From an uncultured Paracoccaceae bacterium (GTDB lineage Bacteria; Pseudomonadota; Alphaproteobacteria; Rhodobacterales; Rhodobacteraceae): a stretch of 64,000 nt of DNA. The stretch is from assembly GCA_947495795.1 (NCBI GenBank), contig CANMAI010000009.1, positions 124,001 to 188,000 on the forward strand, read 5' to 3'. The notes beneath the pieces were generated by a model. The model did not search any database, was not told the origin of the DNA, and worked only from the letters and a program-made list of their open reading frames with translations. Below, in pieces: positions 8,045 to 16,919 of this stretch (within the stretch, counting starts at the first letter, position 1; every line of letters starts with the position of its first letter). The position numbers and the translations under genes were made by a program.

Positions 8045-9946
8045 TCAGTGCTTCTCCAAATGGCTGGGCAACCAGAAGCGGAAAGTCGATCCCTCCCCAG
8101 GCGTTGAGGTAAGATCAATCCGTCCGCCATGTCCCATCGCGACACGTGCGCAGATGCCGAGCCCTATTCCCGTTCCGTCAACATCATCCTGGCTGTGCAG
8201 TCTTTTGAACAGCTCGAACACGCGGTCATGGTATTTTGGCTCGATGCCAATTCCGTTATCCCCAACATTGATCACGCTCCAGCCTGGCTTCACTCCATCG
8301 TCATGCCAGACACGGATCTCTGGCTGTCTTTCGGGGTGCCTGTATTTCAGGGCGTTCGACAAGAGGTTGAGGAACAGCACATGCAAGAGCGTCGGATTGC
8401 CGGTGATCACCGGCAGGGGCGAGACGTGAATACTGGCGTCTGCTTGCTGTATCTGATTGGCAAGATCCTCGCGCACGTCATACAGCACATCGTTCAGGTC
8501 GCATTGCTCGACCTCATATGAGGCTTTCTTGTCTCCGACAATCTGGGCGAATGTCAGAACATCCCGGATCATGTTCTGCATTCGGGCGAGTGCTCCGCGG
8601 GCAGCGCCGATCAGTTCCTGCGCCTCCATCTGGTTCAGATCCTTTGTCTCAGCCAGTTCGGTCAAAACCATATCCACGGAATTCACGGGGCTTTTCAGAT
8701 CGTGGCTCGCAGCGTAGGTGAACGCGCTGAGATCAGCATTGGCATTTCGGAGGTTTGCATTGCTTTGAGATAGGTTTTCAGTCCGGCGCGCAAGAGAGGC
8801 GGCCAGCTTGTTGATAGATGCGCGAAGGTCGTTCACTTCCCGTGGCGCGCGGAGGGTTCCGATCTCCACAGCACCAAGGCTGGTGATGCCGTCTGCGCCG
8901 TCTTTCAGGCGCTGGATGGGAACCACAAGTATGCGGTGTCCCACAAAAAGGCTGAAGCCAAGTGCGAGCAGGCCTCCGAAAAGTAGGAATTGCGAGCTGT
9001 TGTCTTTGGCAAAGCGCGCCTGCGCCGTCATCTTGTTTTCAGGAATGCTGACAGCAAGAAAGATATTCTGCTCAGGATCCAGCACGGATGTCGCGTAAAT
9101 GCGCATCCTCCCGGTTGTATCGGCAAGCTCCAGCGCGGTCACTGCTTCAGGTTTCATTTCAGCATTGATCAGCGCGTCAGACCAGGCAGTGGGGTCCGGC
9201 GTTGTCAGGGTCTTCTGGCTGAAGCTGTCAAAGAGGCTTACGTTTATCTCTCCATCATCCAGTAAGAGAAGGTCTTTGGTTTCCAGCACTTTGCTGATCA
9301 GCCAATCCAGCTTGAGACCCGCAACAATCAAGCCGTCAAAGTTTCCCTGCGCATCTTGCAGCGGCAGAACCTGCATTTGAAGGGGTTGCCCCGATACACG
9401 CCCAACAAGGAGGTTACTGCCAAACGCTCTCGGAGTTCGCTCGGCGCGCCGAAAATATTCACGGTCCGATATGTTTATACTCGGCCCCAGGCTCCTTGCT
9501 TCGCAGATCACGTCACCATCGCGATCAACGGCTACAATATTGATCAGCTCGTCGGCGGTTGCCAGCATGTCGGCAAAGTTCGTCTGGCAAGAGGCCGGAT
9601 CGTTGCCCGCAAAGACGCTTGCCAATACTTCCAGCCGCCGAAAGCTCGCCTGTTGGATCGTACTGTAAAGTACCCGGAAATTGCCGGAAATCACCTCCAC
9701 CTGAGCGCGATCCTTTGCGATCAGGGCGTCCGCAGTCTGTCGTATCTGTCCTGCCAGTAGGATGGCCATCGGAAGAAAGACGGAAAGGATCACCAACGAC
9801 ACAACGATGGAGATCGGCAAGCCGCTTCTCTTGAGCTTGCTCGGGGTCTGTGCTGCGGCACCTTCTTCCCTGCCAGATATGGTGAAGGAATCGTCCATTT
9901 CCTCAATCATCACGTCTGAGCTGTTTCGAAGGTCAAGATCAGCCAT
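8045..9946 (-). CDS. membrane sensor histidine kinase, orphan
   Basis: 633 residues. TM1 lies at about 43-66, then a periplasmic sensor region to about 315 with Cache-like features (a dCache-type ligand domain is likely), TM2 at about 320-342, a HAMP-like linker and a coiled coil. The kinase core follows: H-box ASHDLKSP near 415, N-box NLLSNALKY near 525, GDNGIGIEP near 560 and GTGIGLG near 591. The N-terminal 40 residues are acidic and cytoplasmic. No response regulator is adjacent, so the partner is unknown. The core resembles bacteriophytochrome-type HWE-free kinases of the HisKA class. Confidence 0.88.
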   Translation of the reverse strand: MADLDLRNSSDVMIEEMDDSFTISGREEGAAAQTPSKLKRSGLPISIVVSLVILSVFLPMAILLAGQIRQTADALIAKDRAQVEVISGNFRVLYSTIQQASFRRLEVLASVFAGNDPASCQTNFADMLATADELINIVAVDRDGDVICEARSLGPSINISDREYFRRAERTPRAFGSNLLVGRVSGQPLQMQVLPLQDAQGNFDGLIVAGLKLDWLISKVLETKDLLLLDDGEINVSLFDSFSQKTLTTPDPTAWSDALINAEMKPEAVTALELADTTGRMRIYATSVLDPEQNIFLAVSIPENKMTAQARFAKDNSSQFLLFGGLLALGFSLFVGHRILVVPIQRLKDGADGITSLGAVEIGTLRAPREVNDLRASINKLAASLARRTENLSQSNANLRNANADLSAFTYAASHDLKSPVNSVDMVLTELAETKDLNQMEAQELIGAARGALARMQNMIRDVLTFAQIVGDKKASYEVEQCDLNDVLYDVREDLANQIQQADASIHVSPLPVITGNPTLLHVLFLNLLSNALKYRHPERQPEIRVWHDDGVKPGWSVINVGDNGIGIEPKYHDRVFELFKRLHSQDDVDGTGIGLGICARVAMGHGGRIDLTSTPGEGSTFRFWLPSHLEKH

Positions 9947-10112
9947 GTGAGTGCTACAGACCCATTTTTTGAAGCGTTTCTCAAAAACTTCTAAACAGCC
10001 TGGGTAAACCAGAGCTTAATCGGCCCGGTCAATCTGGCAGTCCCTATCTTGAAAGCCCCGTTCGCCATGGCCTATAAACGGCCGAAATCAGAACTCATGA
10101 AGGATCGGATAC

Positions 10113-10853
10113 ATGGCTGGGCATTCCAAATGGGCCAACATCCAGCACCGCAAGGGCCGGCAGGATGCAGCGCGATCCAAGCTCTTCTCCAAGCTTTCCA
10201 AAGAGATAACGGTGGCCGCAAAGATGGGCGATCCTGATCCGGAGAAAAACCCGCGCCTCAGGCTGGCCGTCAAGGAAGCCAAATCGCAGTCCGTCCCAAA
10301 GGATGTGATCGAGCGTGCAATCAAGAAAAGCGAAGGTGGCGATGCGGAGACCTATGATGAAATCCGCTACGAGGGATATGGGCCCGAAGGCGTTGCCGTG
10401 ATCGTCGAGGCGATGACGGACAACCGCAACCGAACAGCTTCAAACGTCCGCTCCATCTTTTCCAAGTCCGGCGGCAATCTTGCCGAGACCGGCGCCGTCA
10501 GCTTCATGTTCGATCGCAAGGGCCTTGTCGTCTACACGGCTGAGGCTGGCGATGCCGATGCCGTCTTTGAAGCCGCAATCGAAGCAGGTGCCGAGGATGT
10601 GGAAAGCGGTGAGGAGGGCCACGAAATATTCTGTGAGGCCACAGATCTCAACGATGTCTCAAACGCTCTGGAAGCAAACCTGGGTGAGAGCGAGACGACC
10701 AAGCTGATCTGGAAACCTCAGACGACCACCCCGCTCGATCTTGAAGGAGCGGAAAAACTGATGCGCCTGATTGATGCACTGGAAGACGACGATGATGTTC
10801 AGACAGTCACAGCCAATTTCGAGATTTCCGATGAGGTGATGGCACAGCTTTAA
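10113..10853 (+). CDS. yebC: YebC/PmpR-family translation or transcription factor
   Basis: A 246-residue protein with the family opening [17 protein letters not shown] and the conserved RYEGYGPEG and [13 protein letters not shown] segments. YebC proteins were first described as transcriptional regulators; more recent work assigns some of them a role in relieving ribosome stalling at proline-rich stretches. Length and start are standard, with GAAGGA upstream of the ATG. The gene stands alone, transcribed divergently from the histidine kinase. Confidence 0.93.
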   Translation: MAGHSKWANIQHRKGRQDAARSKLFSKLSKEITVAAKMGDPDPEKNPRLRLAVKEAKSQSVPKDVIERAIKKSEGGDAETYDEIRYEGYGPEGVAVIVEAMTDNRNRTASNVRSIFSKSGGNLAETGAVSFMFDRKGLVVYTAEAGDADAVFEAAIEAGAEDVESGEEGHEIFCEATDLNDVSNALEANLGESETTKLIWKPQTTTPLDLEGAEKLMRLIDALEDDDDVQTVTANFEISDEVMAQL

Positions 10854-10981
10854 GAGGCGCATTTCTTCAAAGAAAAGACACATTCCAAATCTACCAAAGG
10901 TGCCGCAGCCGGGGAAACCCAACAGAACGATAATACAGCCAGGCCCCGGCCCGGCGTTATGAAACAGGCGGCCGAACCAGA

Positions 10982-12454
10982 ATGCTTTTTTTCGAAGCCC
11001 GTTTTGTATTGTTCTTTTCGGTGTTCTTCGCCGCCTACTGGGCGCTCACACCACAGCGCCGCCCTCTCCTGATCACTCTGTTCAGCTACATCTTTTACGG
11101 TGCGTGGGATTGGCGCTTTCTCTCCCTCCTTCTCATCTCAACCTGTGTGGATTACCTCGTGTCGCATCGGGTGGAGCGGGCAGGGCCCCGCACACAAGGT
11201 GCGCGCCGCTGGCTCTGGGTCTCCATCGCGGCCAATCTCGGAATGCTGGGTGTTTTCAAGTATTTTGATTTCTTCTCAACATCCTTCGCGGCCCTCTTTG
11301 GCATCTCTGCGGAAAACACGCTTCTTCTCAACGTCATCCTGCCAGCAGGCATATCATTCTACACATTTCAGACGTTGGGTTATGTGATCGACGTCTACTA
11401 CGGCCGCCAGAAGGCTGAGCGCAGCATCGTCAACTTCGCGGCTTTCGTCGCCTTCTTTCCACAGCTTGTGGCCGGCCCGATTGAGCGGGCGGGCGATCTT
11501 CTTATCCAGATCAAGGCACCGCAAGAATTCTCGTGGGTTAACATGCATCACGGCGCCCGCCTCTTCTGTATGGGGCTCTTCAAGAAGCTTGTCATCGCCG
11601 ACAACATGGCGCTCTTCGTCGATCCGGTTTTCGCTGATCCGGCGGCATATGACCCTCTTACGCTCCTCTTCGCCGCCTACGCGTTCTCCTTCCAGATTTA
11701 TTGCGATTTCTCGGGCTACACCGATATGGCGCGAGGTATCGCCAAGACAATGGGCATCAATCTCTCACTCAATTTCAACCTGCCCTACATGGCCACCAGC
11801 GTGCGCCAGTTCTGGCAACGCTGGCACATGACGCTCTACCGCTGGTTCAACGATTACATCTACATTCCGCTGGGCGGCAGCCGGGCAGGGGTGGCCACCA
11901 CTTACCGCAACATCCTGATTGTCTTCACGATCTCGGGGCTCTGGCACGGTGCGGGCTGGAATTTCATCATCTGGGGCACGTTGCACGGCGTCTGGATCTG
12001 CGCTGAAAGAGCGCTCGAACCCACTGCCATCGGCACAATCATCGGCAAACTCCCGGCATGGCTTCGTGCGATCCTTGTGTTTCACCTGATCACGCTCACA
12101 TGGATCGTGTTTCGCTGTCAGGATCTTTCGCAACTCACGGCCTATGCTGCCACCCTGGCCGATCTTCGCCCCGCCCATCTGGTCCCCGGCCTTGAGATGC
12201 TCACCGGAGCGTTCGGAAGCCTCACCCTCCCAAGCTTTGGCGGTTCTATCCAGCCAGCGCTGTATGGCCTCGCCGTTGCACTCTTCTGCGGCCCCCTCGT
12301 CGCCATGCAGATCTGGCGCGCGCGCCATGCTGACGACATGTTCGAAGCCACATGGCCCCGCGACGTGCAGCTCATGTTCTGGTTCACCCTTGTTGCCGCC
12401 TCGTACCTCCTCAGCGGGGATGAAGTGCAGCAGTTCATCTACTTTCAGTTCTAG
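10982..12454 (+). CDS. MBOAT-family O-acyltransferase (AlgI-like)
   Basis: 490 residues with about ten or more membrane helices. The MBOAT core is present: QRWHMTLYRWFNDYIYIPLG near 280-300, and the presumed catalytic histidine in ISGLWHGAGW near 321. AlgI-like proteins pass acetyl groups across the inner membrane for O-acetylation of exported polysaccharides. The following gene, nine bases downstream, encodes a secreted SGNH-like protein, the usual partner that completes the transfer in the periplasm. No alginate genes are nearby, so the acceptor polymer is unknown. Confidence 0.88.
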   Translation: MLFFEARFVLFFSVFFAAYWALTPQRRPLLITLFSYIFYGAWDWRFLSLLLISTCVDYLVSHRVERAGPRTQGARRWLWVSIAANLGMLGVFKYFDFFSTSFAALFGISAENTLLLNVILPAGISFYTFQTLGYVIDVYYGRQKAERSIVNFAAFVAFFPQLVAGPIERAGDLLIQIKAPQEFSWVNMHHGARLFCMGLFKKLVIADNMALFVDPVFADPAAYDPLTLLFAAYAFSFQIYCDFSGYTDMARGIAKTMGINLSLNFNLPYMATSVRQFWQRWHMTLYRWFNDYIYIPLGGSRAGVATTYRNILIVFTISGLWHGAGWNFIIWGTLHGVWICAERALEPTAIGTIIGKLPAWLRAILVFHLITLTWIVFRCQDLSQLTAYAATLADLRPAHLVPGLEMLTGAFGSLTLPSFGGSIQPALYGLAVALFCGPLVAMQIWRARHADDMFEATWPRDVQLMFWFTLVAASYLLSGDEVQQFIYFQF

Positions 12455-12463
12455 GAGGCGGAC

Positions 12464-13480
12464 ATGCTCAAACCCATTCTTCGCATCTTGGCCTTCTGCG
12501 CAGTGATCTTCGCGCTCAACATTGGCGCGAACGTCCTTTTTGAACCGATTGAGGGGAACAGCGAACTTTCCCGTTCGCTCAGCGACCGCATCGAGCATAT
12601 CGGCCACAACGGCGATGTGATCTTCATGGGCGATAGCCGCACCCATCAAGGCCTTTCCCCCCGCACCTTCGAAGCGGCCGTTCGTGAAAGCACAGGCGAG
12701 CAGCTCACGGCGGTCAATCTCGGCAGGCCAGGCATGCAAACCCCGTTTTTCTACTACGCGCTGCAAAACTACCTTAATACGACGGAAAAGAAGCCGAAGG
12801 TGCTGATCATGAATGTCAGTTACTACCTTCTTCACGGGCGCGACTGGATGGATAAGATATACTTCCTCGGTTTCACGCCCACGTGGGATCAGACAGTCGA
12901 TAGCGTAAGAAGCGGCCTGCAAAACCCGTGGCAGGCGTTCATGTGGAACCTGCGCACGCGCACGCCCCTGCTCCAGTACCGTTGGCCCTTTAAGAGCGTC
13001 TTCATGAATCTCTGGGCAAGCCCCGTTTCCGAAATCAAGGAGGGGCTGAATTTTCATCACAGGGTCGAGGCAACGCTTTATGACGGAGAAACCGGTGGTT
13101 TCCTCTCCCGGGGGCCAAGCCATATCGGCCCGACAACCAAGCAGATAGGTCCCATATTTAATCCCGGCCTCGCAGACCCGCTACACCTGCGCTATCTGCA
13201 ACGTGTCATGCAGATGGCTCGCGAAAACGATATCGAGATCATTATCTACGAATATCCTTGGCCTGAATATCAGAAGTCGGATCACGATGTTGCGACGATT
13301 GCGCACTACACCGAGATCATCACAAAAATTGCGGCGCCTTTCGAGAACGTCCATCTCGTCGAGCACGCACATTTCTGGGAGCACACATTCTTTGTCGATC
13401 CGCTGCATGTGAACGATTCAGGCGCGGACCGGCTCTCGAAGCTCGCAGCCAAGTGGTATATGGAACTTCCGGCAAAGTAA
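12464..13480 (+). CDS. membrane-anchored SGNH/AlgX-like protein, partner of the MBOAT transferase
   Basis: 338 residues. An N-terminal hydrophobic helix (about 5-25) should anchor it facing the periplasm. VIFMGDSRTHQGLSP near 50 supplies the block I Ser in a GDS-like context, and DPLHVNDSGADRL near 308 supplies the paired Asp and His of SGNH hydrolases. An AGGAGG-type site overlaps the preceding MBOAT stop region, so the pair is translated from one message. A role in O-acetyl transfer to a surface polymer is inferred from pairing. Confidence 0.72.
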   Translation: MLKPILRILAFCAVIFALNIGANVLFEPIEGNSELSRSLSDRIEHIGHNGDVIFMGDSRTHQGLSPRTFEAAVRESTGEQLTAVNLGRPGMQTPFFYYALQNYLNTTEKKPKVLIMNVSYYLLHGRDWMDKIYFLGFTPTWDQTVDSVRSGLQNPWQAFMWNLRTRTPLLQYRWPFKSVFMNLWASPVSEIKEGLNFHHRVEATLYDGETGGFLSRGPSHIGPTTKQIGPIFNPGLADPLHLRYLQRVMQMARENDIEIIIYEYPWPEYQKSDHDVATIAHYTEIITKIAAPFENVHLVEHAHFWEHTFFVDPLHVNDSGADRLSKLAAKWYMELPAK

Positions 13481-13557
13481 CGGGCCCTTCGAACAATAAA
13501 ATTGCGTGACACAAGGCCAACCCCACCGCTAGGCTCGTTGAAAAGGGGATGGGATGT

Positions 13558-14661
13558 ATGGGCGACAGGCCGGTTTTGACACTTGGGATCGAGGAAGAAT
13601 ACCTCATCGTCGATAAGACGTCGCGCGAATTGGTGCGTGAACCTGATCCCGAATTCCTCACGGCGTGCCACTCCGAGGTTGGGGACCAGGTCACCAATGA
13701 ATTTCTGCAGTGTCAAGTCGAGGTCGGCACCAAGGCACATCGCTCGGTGGCCGATGCTGTGCGCGAACTGGCGCATCTGCGCGCGTGTGTCGCCAAGGCA
13801 GCGGAGCCGTTTGGCTACGCACCCATAGCGGCTTCCACGCATCCTTTTAGCCAGTGGCGTGATCAGACGAATACAAAGAAACCACGCTATGAGGGCCTGA
13901 AGTCGGATCTTGGCCAGGCCGTGCGGCGCATGCTCATTGGCGGCATGCATATCCACATCGGGGTGGATGACGATGATCTTCGCATCGATCTGATGAATCA
14001 GATGGCCTACTTCCTGCCGCACCTTCTGGCGCTGTCCTGCTCCTCTCCCTTCTGGGAAGGCGAGGATACGGGACTGGCCTCCTACCGTCTCACTGTCTTC
14101 GATGCGCTCCCGCGCACGGGCCTCCCCGACCTCCTGAACTCGCATGCCGAATATCGCCGCCTTGTCGGCCACCTGATCGATGCGGGCTGCATCGAGGACG
14201 CCACCAAGATCTGGTGGGATATCCGCCCCTCCGACAAGTTCCCGACGCTGGAGCAGCGCGTCACAGATGTCTGCCCGCTGCTGGCCGACACCGCTGCCAT
14301 CGCTGCTCTTTACCAGTCGCTCATGGCATATCTCTACCGTCTCAAGGCGCGCAACCAGCGTTGGCGGCTCTACCCCCGCACGATGATAATGGAAAATCGC
14401 TGGCGGGCGCAGCGCTACGGCGCGACCGGCAAGCTGGTTGATCACGGGCGTTCAACGCTCACACCCTTCACGGCACTGATCGAAGAACTGATCGATATGG
14501 TAGGCCCTGAGGCCGAATTGCTGGGATGCGCAGCGGAATTGCGCCATCTGCGGGAGATCGCCCGCAACGGCACCTCTGCCGACCGTCAGCGCAAGGCCTT
14601 CGCCGAGGGCGGCAAGACTGCTGTGGTGGATCAGCTGATCGAGGAATTCGGCAAGGCGTGA
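13558..14661 (+). CDS. carboxylate-amine ligase (GCS2/YbdK family)
   Basis: 367 residues. It opens with the hallmark LTLGIEEEYLIVD and contains GGMHIHIGVDD near 125, both typical of the glutamate-cysteine ligase 2/YbdK family. These ligases form an amide bond between a glutamate gamma-carboxylate and an amine at the expense of ATP; YbdK itself has weak gamma-glutamylcysteine ligase activity. ATG 13558 is chosen over ATG 13549 because the AAGGGG site ends at 13548 and only 13558 has workable spacing. The true substrate is not known. Confidence 0.88.
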   Translation: MGDRPVLTLGIEEEYLIVDKTSRELVREPDPEFLTACHSEVGDQVTNEFLQCQVEVGTKAHRSVADAVRELAHLRACVAKAAEPFGYAPIAASTHPFSQWRDQTNTKKPRYEGLKSDLGQAVRRMLIGGMHIHIGVDDDDLRIDLMNQMAYFLPHLLALSCSSPFWEGEDTGLASYRLTVFDALPRTGLPDLLNSHAEYRRLVGHLIDAGCIEDATKIWWDIRPSDKFPTLEQRVTDVCPLLADTAAIAALYQSLMAYLYRLKARNQRWRLYPRTMIMENRWRAQRYGATGKLVDHGRSTLTPFTALIEELIDMVGPEAELLGCAAELRHLREIARNGTSADRQRKAFAEGGKTAVVDQLIEEFGKA

Positions 14662-14679
14662 CGGCGTGTGCAGACCACT

Positions 14680-15084
14680 CTAATGCCCCCGCAATTCCTT
14701 GCGGATAACCAGCTTTAGGCCAGACCATACAGCATCCACAGCGCAGACCTTGATATCCACCAGTCCAAGGGGCAGGGCGAGAGTGCGGATGACATCCTCG
14801 GTAATATCCGTGGGCACCTTGCTGGCCTTCTTGGGCCAGCTCACCCAGATCTGGCCATCCTGCGCAATCTCGTGCCGTCCGAGCGAAAGGAATCCCTCCA
14901 GCGCGTCAGCGTCTTCGGTAAAAATGTGTAGCGTATCCCACGGCTTGGCATCCGCGTTTTCCAGCACCACGCCGGATGCCTCAATCTCCGCGCGCACCGC
15001 TTGCGGCATCCCGTCAAAACGCACGCGCATCCCGTCCTTTAGGCTCAGCTTTTTTGCAAGCGGTGTGCCGGAATAGCCTGCCAT
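14680..15084 (-). CDS. DUF3052-family protein
   Basis: 134 residues beginning MAGYSGTPLAKKL, with WVSWPKKASKVPTDI in the middle and a C-terminal VDIKVCAVDAVWSGLKLV. These match the DUF3052 family as I recall it. Function is unknown. It follows the DinB gene with a one-base gap on the same strand, so the two are translationally coupled. The pairing of DUF3052 and DinB recurs in my memory of alphaproteobacterial genomes, but that was not checked. Confidence 0.8.
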   Translation of the reverse strand: MAGYSGTPLAKKLSLKDGMRVRFDGMPQAVRAEIEASGVVLENADAKPWDTLHIFTEDADALEGFLSLGRHEIAQDGQIWVSWPKKASKVPTDITEDVIRTLALPLGLVDIKVCAVDAVWSGLKLVIRKELRGH

Positions 15085-15085
15085 T

Positions 15086-15592
15086 TCAAACGCCCGGCAT
15101 CACGAACAGATCCGTGTCTTCGGTCTTCACGCCCGCCGCTGTCAGCATCGCGTGCATCTGCCCGCGATGGTGCGTCTGATGATTGAAGAAATGCATCACG
15201 CAGAGCGCCGTGGGCTTCGTAACCTCGCGCCCCAATGCGCCAGAGAACCAGGTTAAATCACAGACCAGATCCGCATCCGTCACCTGCTCCCCCCAAGCAA
15301 GTATTGCGGCATCCACTTCGCGCCGCGCCACCTCGAATGCGGCACGATCCACTGTCTCTTCGATACTCAGGGTAATTGAGGGCTGAACAGGTTTTGGCGT
15401 GCCCGCAAACCGGCTCAGCCAGATCCGATCCGCCCAAAGGAGATGATTGGCCGTTTTGAAGAGCGAGCCAAAAAAGCCGCCCCGCTCGGCCTCCAGCGCA
15501 TCGTCCGAAAGCGCCGCCATCGCCGATAGATGCGCTGCATTCTGCCAGACGCAATACCGGCTCATCATCTTCACGTACGTCCCGTCAATCAT
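15086..15592 (-). CDS. DinB-family metal-dependent hydrolase-like protein
   Basis: 168 residues forming a predicted four-helix bundle. The DinB/YfiT metal site can be traced in TANHLLWADRIW (first His, near 47) and in HFFNHQTHHRGQMH (near 130-143) with its paired histidines. Family members act as thiol-dependent transferases or hydrolases; the reaction here is unknown. ATG 15592 is selected because GGGAGGTGAC lies directly upstream; a longer ATG start at 15637 adds an unlike tail. It heads a two-gene unit with the DUF3052 gene. Confidence 0.85.
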   Translation of the reverse strand: MIDGTYVKMMSRYCVWQNAAHLSAMAALSDDALEAERGGFFGSLFKTANHLLWADRIWLSRFAGTPKPVQPSITLSIEETVDRAAFEVARREVDAAILAWGEQVTDADLVCDLTWFSGALGREVTKPTALCVMHFFNHQTHHRGQMHAMLTAAGVKTEDTDLFVMPGV

Positions 15593-15624
15593 TGTCACCT
15601 CCCGTTTGCCCTCCCCTCCATAGC

Positions 15625-15658
15625 AAAAAACCGCCACCCGGGTATCCCCGGATGGCGG
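15625..15658 (-). terminator. rho-independent terminator on the minus strand
   Basis: CCGCCA (15631-15636) and TGGCGG (15653-15658) form the outer stem, and CCGGG pairs with CCCGG inside. On the minus strand the hairpin is followed by six T residues (15630-15625). It lies between the YiaA/B gene end and the DinB gene start, so it should end transcripts coming from the psp unit. About 150 bases of untranslated RNA would precede it. Confidence 0.8.
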
Positions 15659-15812
15659 CCTGTGAAGTGCTGATGCGTGCGTTACACGAGCAATCGTTAA
15701 GCGACAGATTAAAGCTCATTACCCCCCACTCAGGGAAACTCGGAAAGCATTGTTACCCCACCACACGCTGGTTACTCTTTACTCAAGGGGCTCCCTTCGG
15801 GTGCCACGCCCC

Positions 15813-16079
15813 TCATTTGTCGGCTACATAATCTTCCAGCATCTTCTCAGTTCTGGCCGCTTCGATCTGGTTGATCCGATCCCGGGACGCCCGGTCATCG
15901 ATGCGGTATTTCACAAAATTCACGAGGGAAAGCGTTAGAAGGAAAACACCCATGCCCCAGAACCCTTTGGTCGAAAGATCCACCGGCGCCAGCCAGATGG
16001 ACAGGGCGAGCATGCCGTAAGCCACTGCGATACCAGCCATGTTGAATGTTACGTAGATTGCGTTGGATTCGTCTTTCAT
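15813..16079 (-). CDS. YiaA/YiaB-type two-helix inner membrane protein
   Basis: 88 residues with two hydrophobic helices (about 8-31 and 38-57) followed by a charged amphipathic tail rich in Arg, Asp and Glu. This layout fits the YiaA/B two-helix domain. It lies 27 bases after pspA on the same strand, so it probably works with PspA at the inner membrane, perhaps replacing the PspB/PspC partners that are absent here. Confidence 0.72.
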   Translation of the reverse strand: MKDESNAIYVTFNMAGIAVAYGMLALSIWLAPVDLSTKGFWGMGVFLLTLSLVNFVKYRIDDRASRDRINQIEAARTEKMLEDYVADK

Positions 16080-16106
16080 GGGTCTTCTCCTCTTTGGGGG
16101 CTTTAG

Positions 16107-16790
16107 TCAGTCTGTTTTCTTGGATTTAAGGCGGGCGAGCACATCATCCGCACTGGTTTTCAGCTTTGGTCCGAACCCGGCGGCGGCCAGATCGTCCCGC
16201 GCACCCTTGCCGGTCAGCCCGGAATCGATCTCGGTCAGGATCTGATCTTCCTCGAAAGGATCACTCGCACCCATGATCCGCTCCACCAGTTCCTCGGCTT
16301 CGGTCATGTCCGATGTCCGGATGATCGTGTTGGAAAAGCGCTTCTGCGCGCGGCGTTCCTGATCCGTCGCGCGGGCCAGCGTGGCGGCCTGCCGCAAATC
16401 CAGCACCCGGCGATGCGCGCGTTCCAGCGAAAGGCGCATCCGCTCCACCCGTGCCGTCACGCTGTCATAGCATTGCTGCCGCGTGGCCAGCTCGTTTTCC
16501 AGATCGGCAATCACCTGCGCGGCCTTCAGCACCATCTCCTCGGCACCGGCCTGCAGCGCTTCCTCGGCGCGCTGGGTCATATCCTTCACCTGCGCTCTTA
16601 CCGAGTTCAACTGCCGCTCTTCCGTGCGCTGCTTCTGGATCAGCGCGGCCAGAGTGGCCTTTGCGGCCTTCAGGTTCGTCTCGCAATCGCGCACCTTCTG
16701 ATCCAGAAGATCGACGGCAAAGCGGTCCGTCAGCGCCTCCTCCTGCCGTGCGGCAGCCCCGCGCATCAGTGTATTAAGTGTTCTCAACAT
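16107..16790 (-). CDS. pspA: phage-shock protein A (PspA/IM30 family)
   Basis: 227 residues, almost entirely predicted alpha-helical coiled coil, as in the ESCRT-III-like PspA/Vipp1 family. The N-terminal helix is amphipathic and membrane-binding in the family. PspA scaffolds oligomerise on stressed membranes to preserve integrity. No pspF or sigma54 enhancer gene is nearby. Instead, a TetR gene lies directly upstream on the same strand, and three TetR-type palindromes fill the 129-base gap, one of them over a plausible -35 box. Confidence 0.88.
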   Translation of the reverse strand: MLRTLNTLMRGAAARQEEALTDRFAVDLLDQKVRDCETNLKAAKATLAALIQKQRTEERQLNSVRAQVKDMTQRAEEALQAGAEEMVLKAAQVIADLENELATRQQCYDSVTARVERMRLSLERAHRRVLDLRQAATLARATDQERRAQKRFSNTIIRTSDMTEAEELVERIMGASDPFEEDQILTEIDSGLTGKGARDDLAAAGFGPKLKTSADDVLARLKSKKTD

Positions 16791-16816
16791 CCCCGTCTCC
16801 TTCTTCTTTAGCGCCT

Positions 16817-16886
16817 TGAACGCTGTTCATGAAATAGAGATAGCGAATTCGTGAACGCCGTTCAACAATAAAATGAACACCGTTCA
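16817..16886. promoter_or_regulatory. three TGAACNNNGTTCA operators upstream of pspA
   Basis: Perfect 5-3-5 palindromes occur at 16817-16829 (spacer GCT), 16852-16864 (GCC) and 16874-16886 (ACC). Read toward pspA, the middle site contributes TTGAAC as a -35 box, with TATCTC 17 bases on as a -10. The first site then covers the start region. The same palindrome occurs once more in front of tetR. The natural reading is repression of pspA-yiaAB and autorepression by the adjacent TetR protein. Confidence 0.85.
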
Positions 16887-16919
16887 ATATTACGTAACGT
16901 CAACGGCAATTTTGGGTAT

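Noticed and set aside
11765-13123. 452-residue antisense frame across the MBOAT and SGNH genes
   Set aside because: Mirror of conserved coding sequence in GC-rich DNA; no motif and no plausible start.
15661-15812. tmRNA or SRP RNA in the psp 3' region
   Set aside because: No tag-like reading frame, no tRNA-like ends and no GGAAG-type SRP loop were found; only generic hairpins remain.
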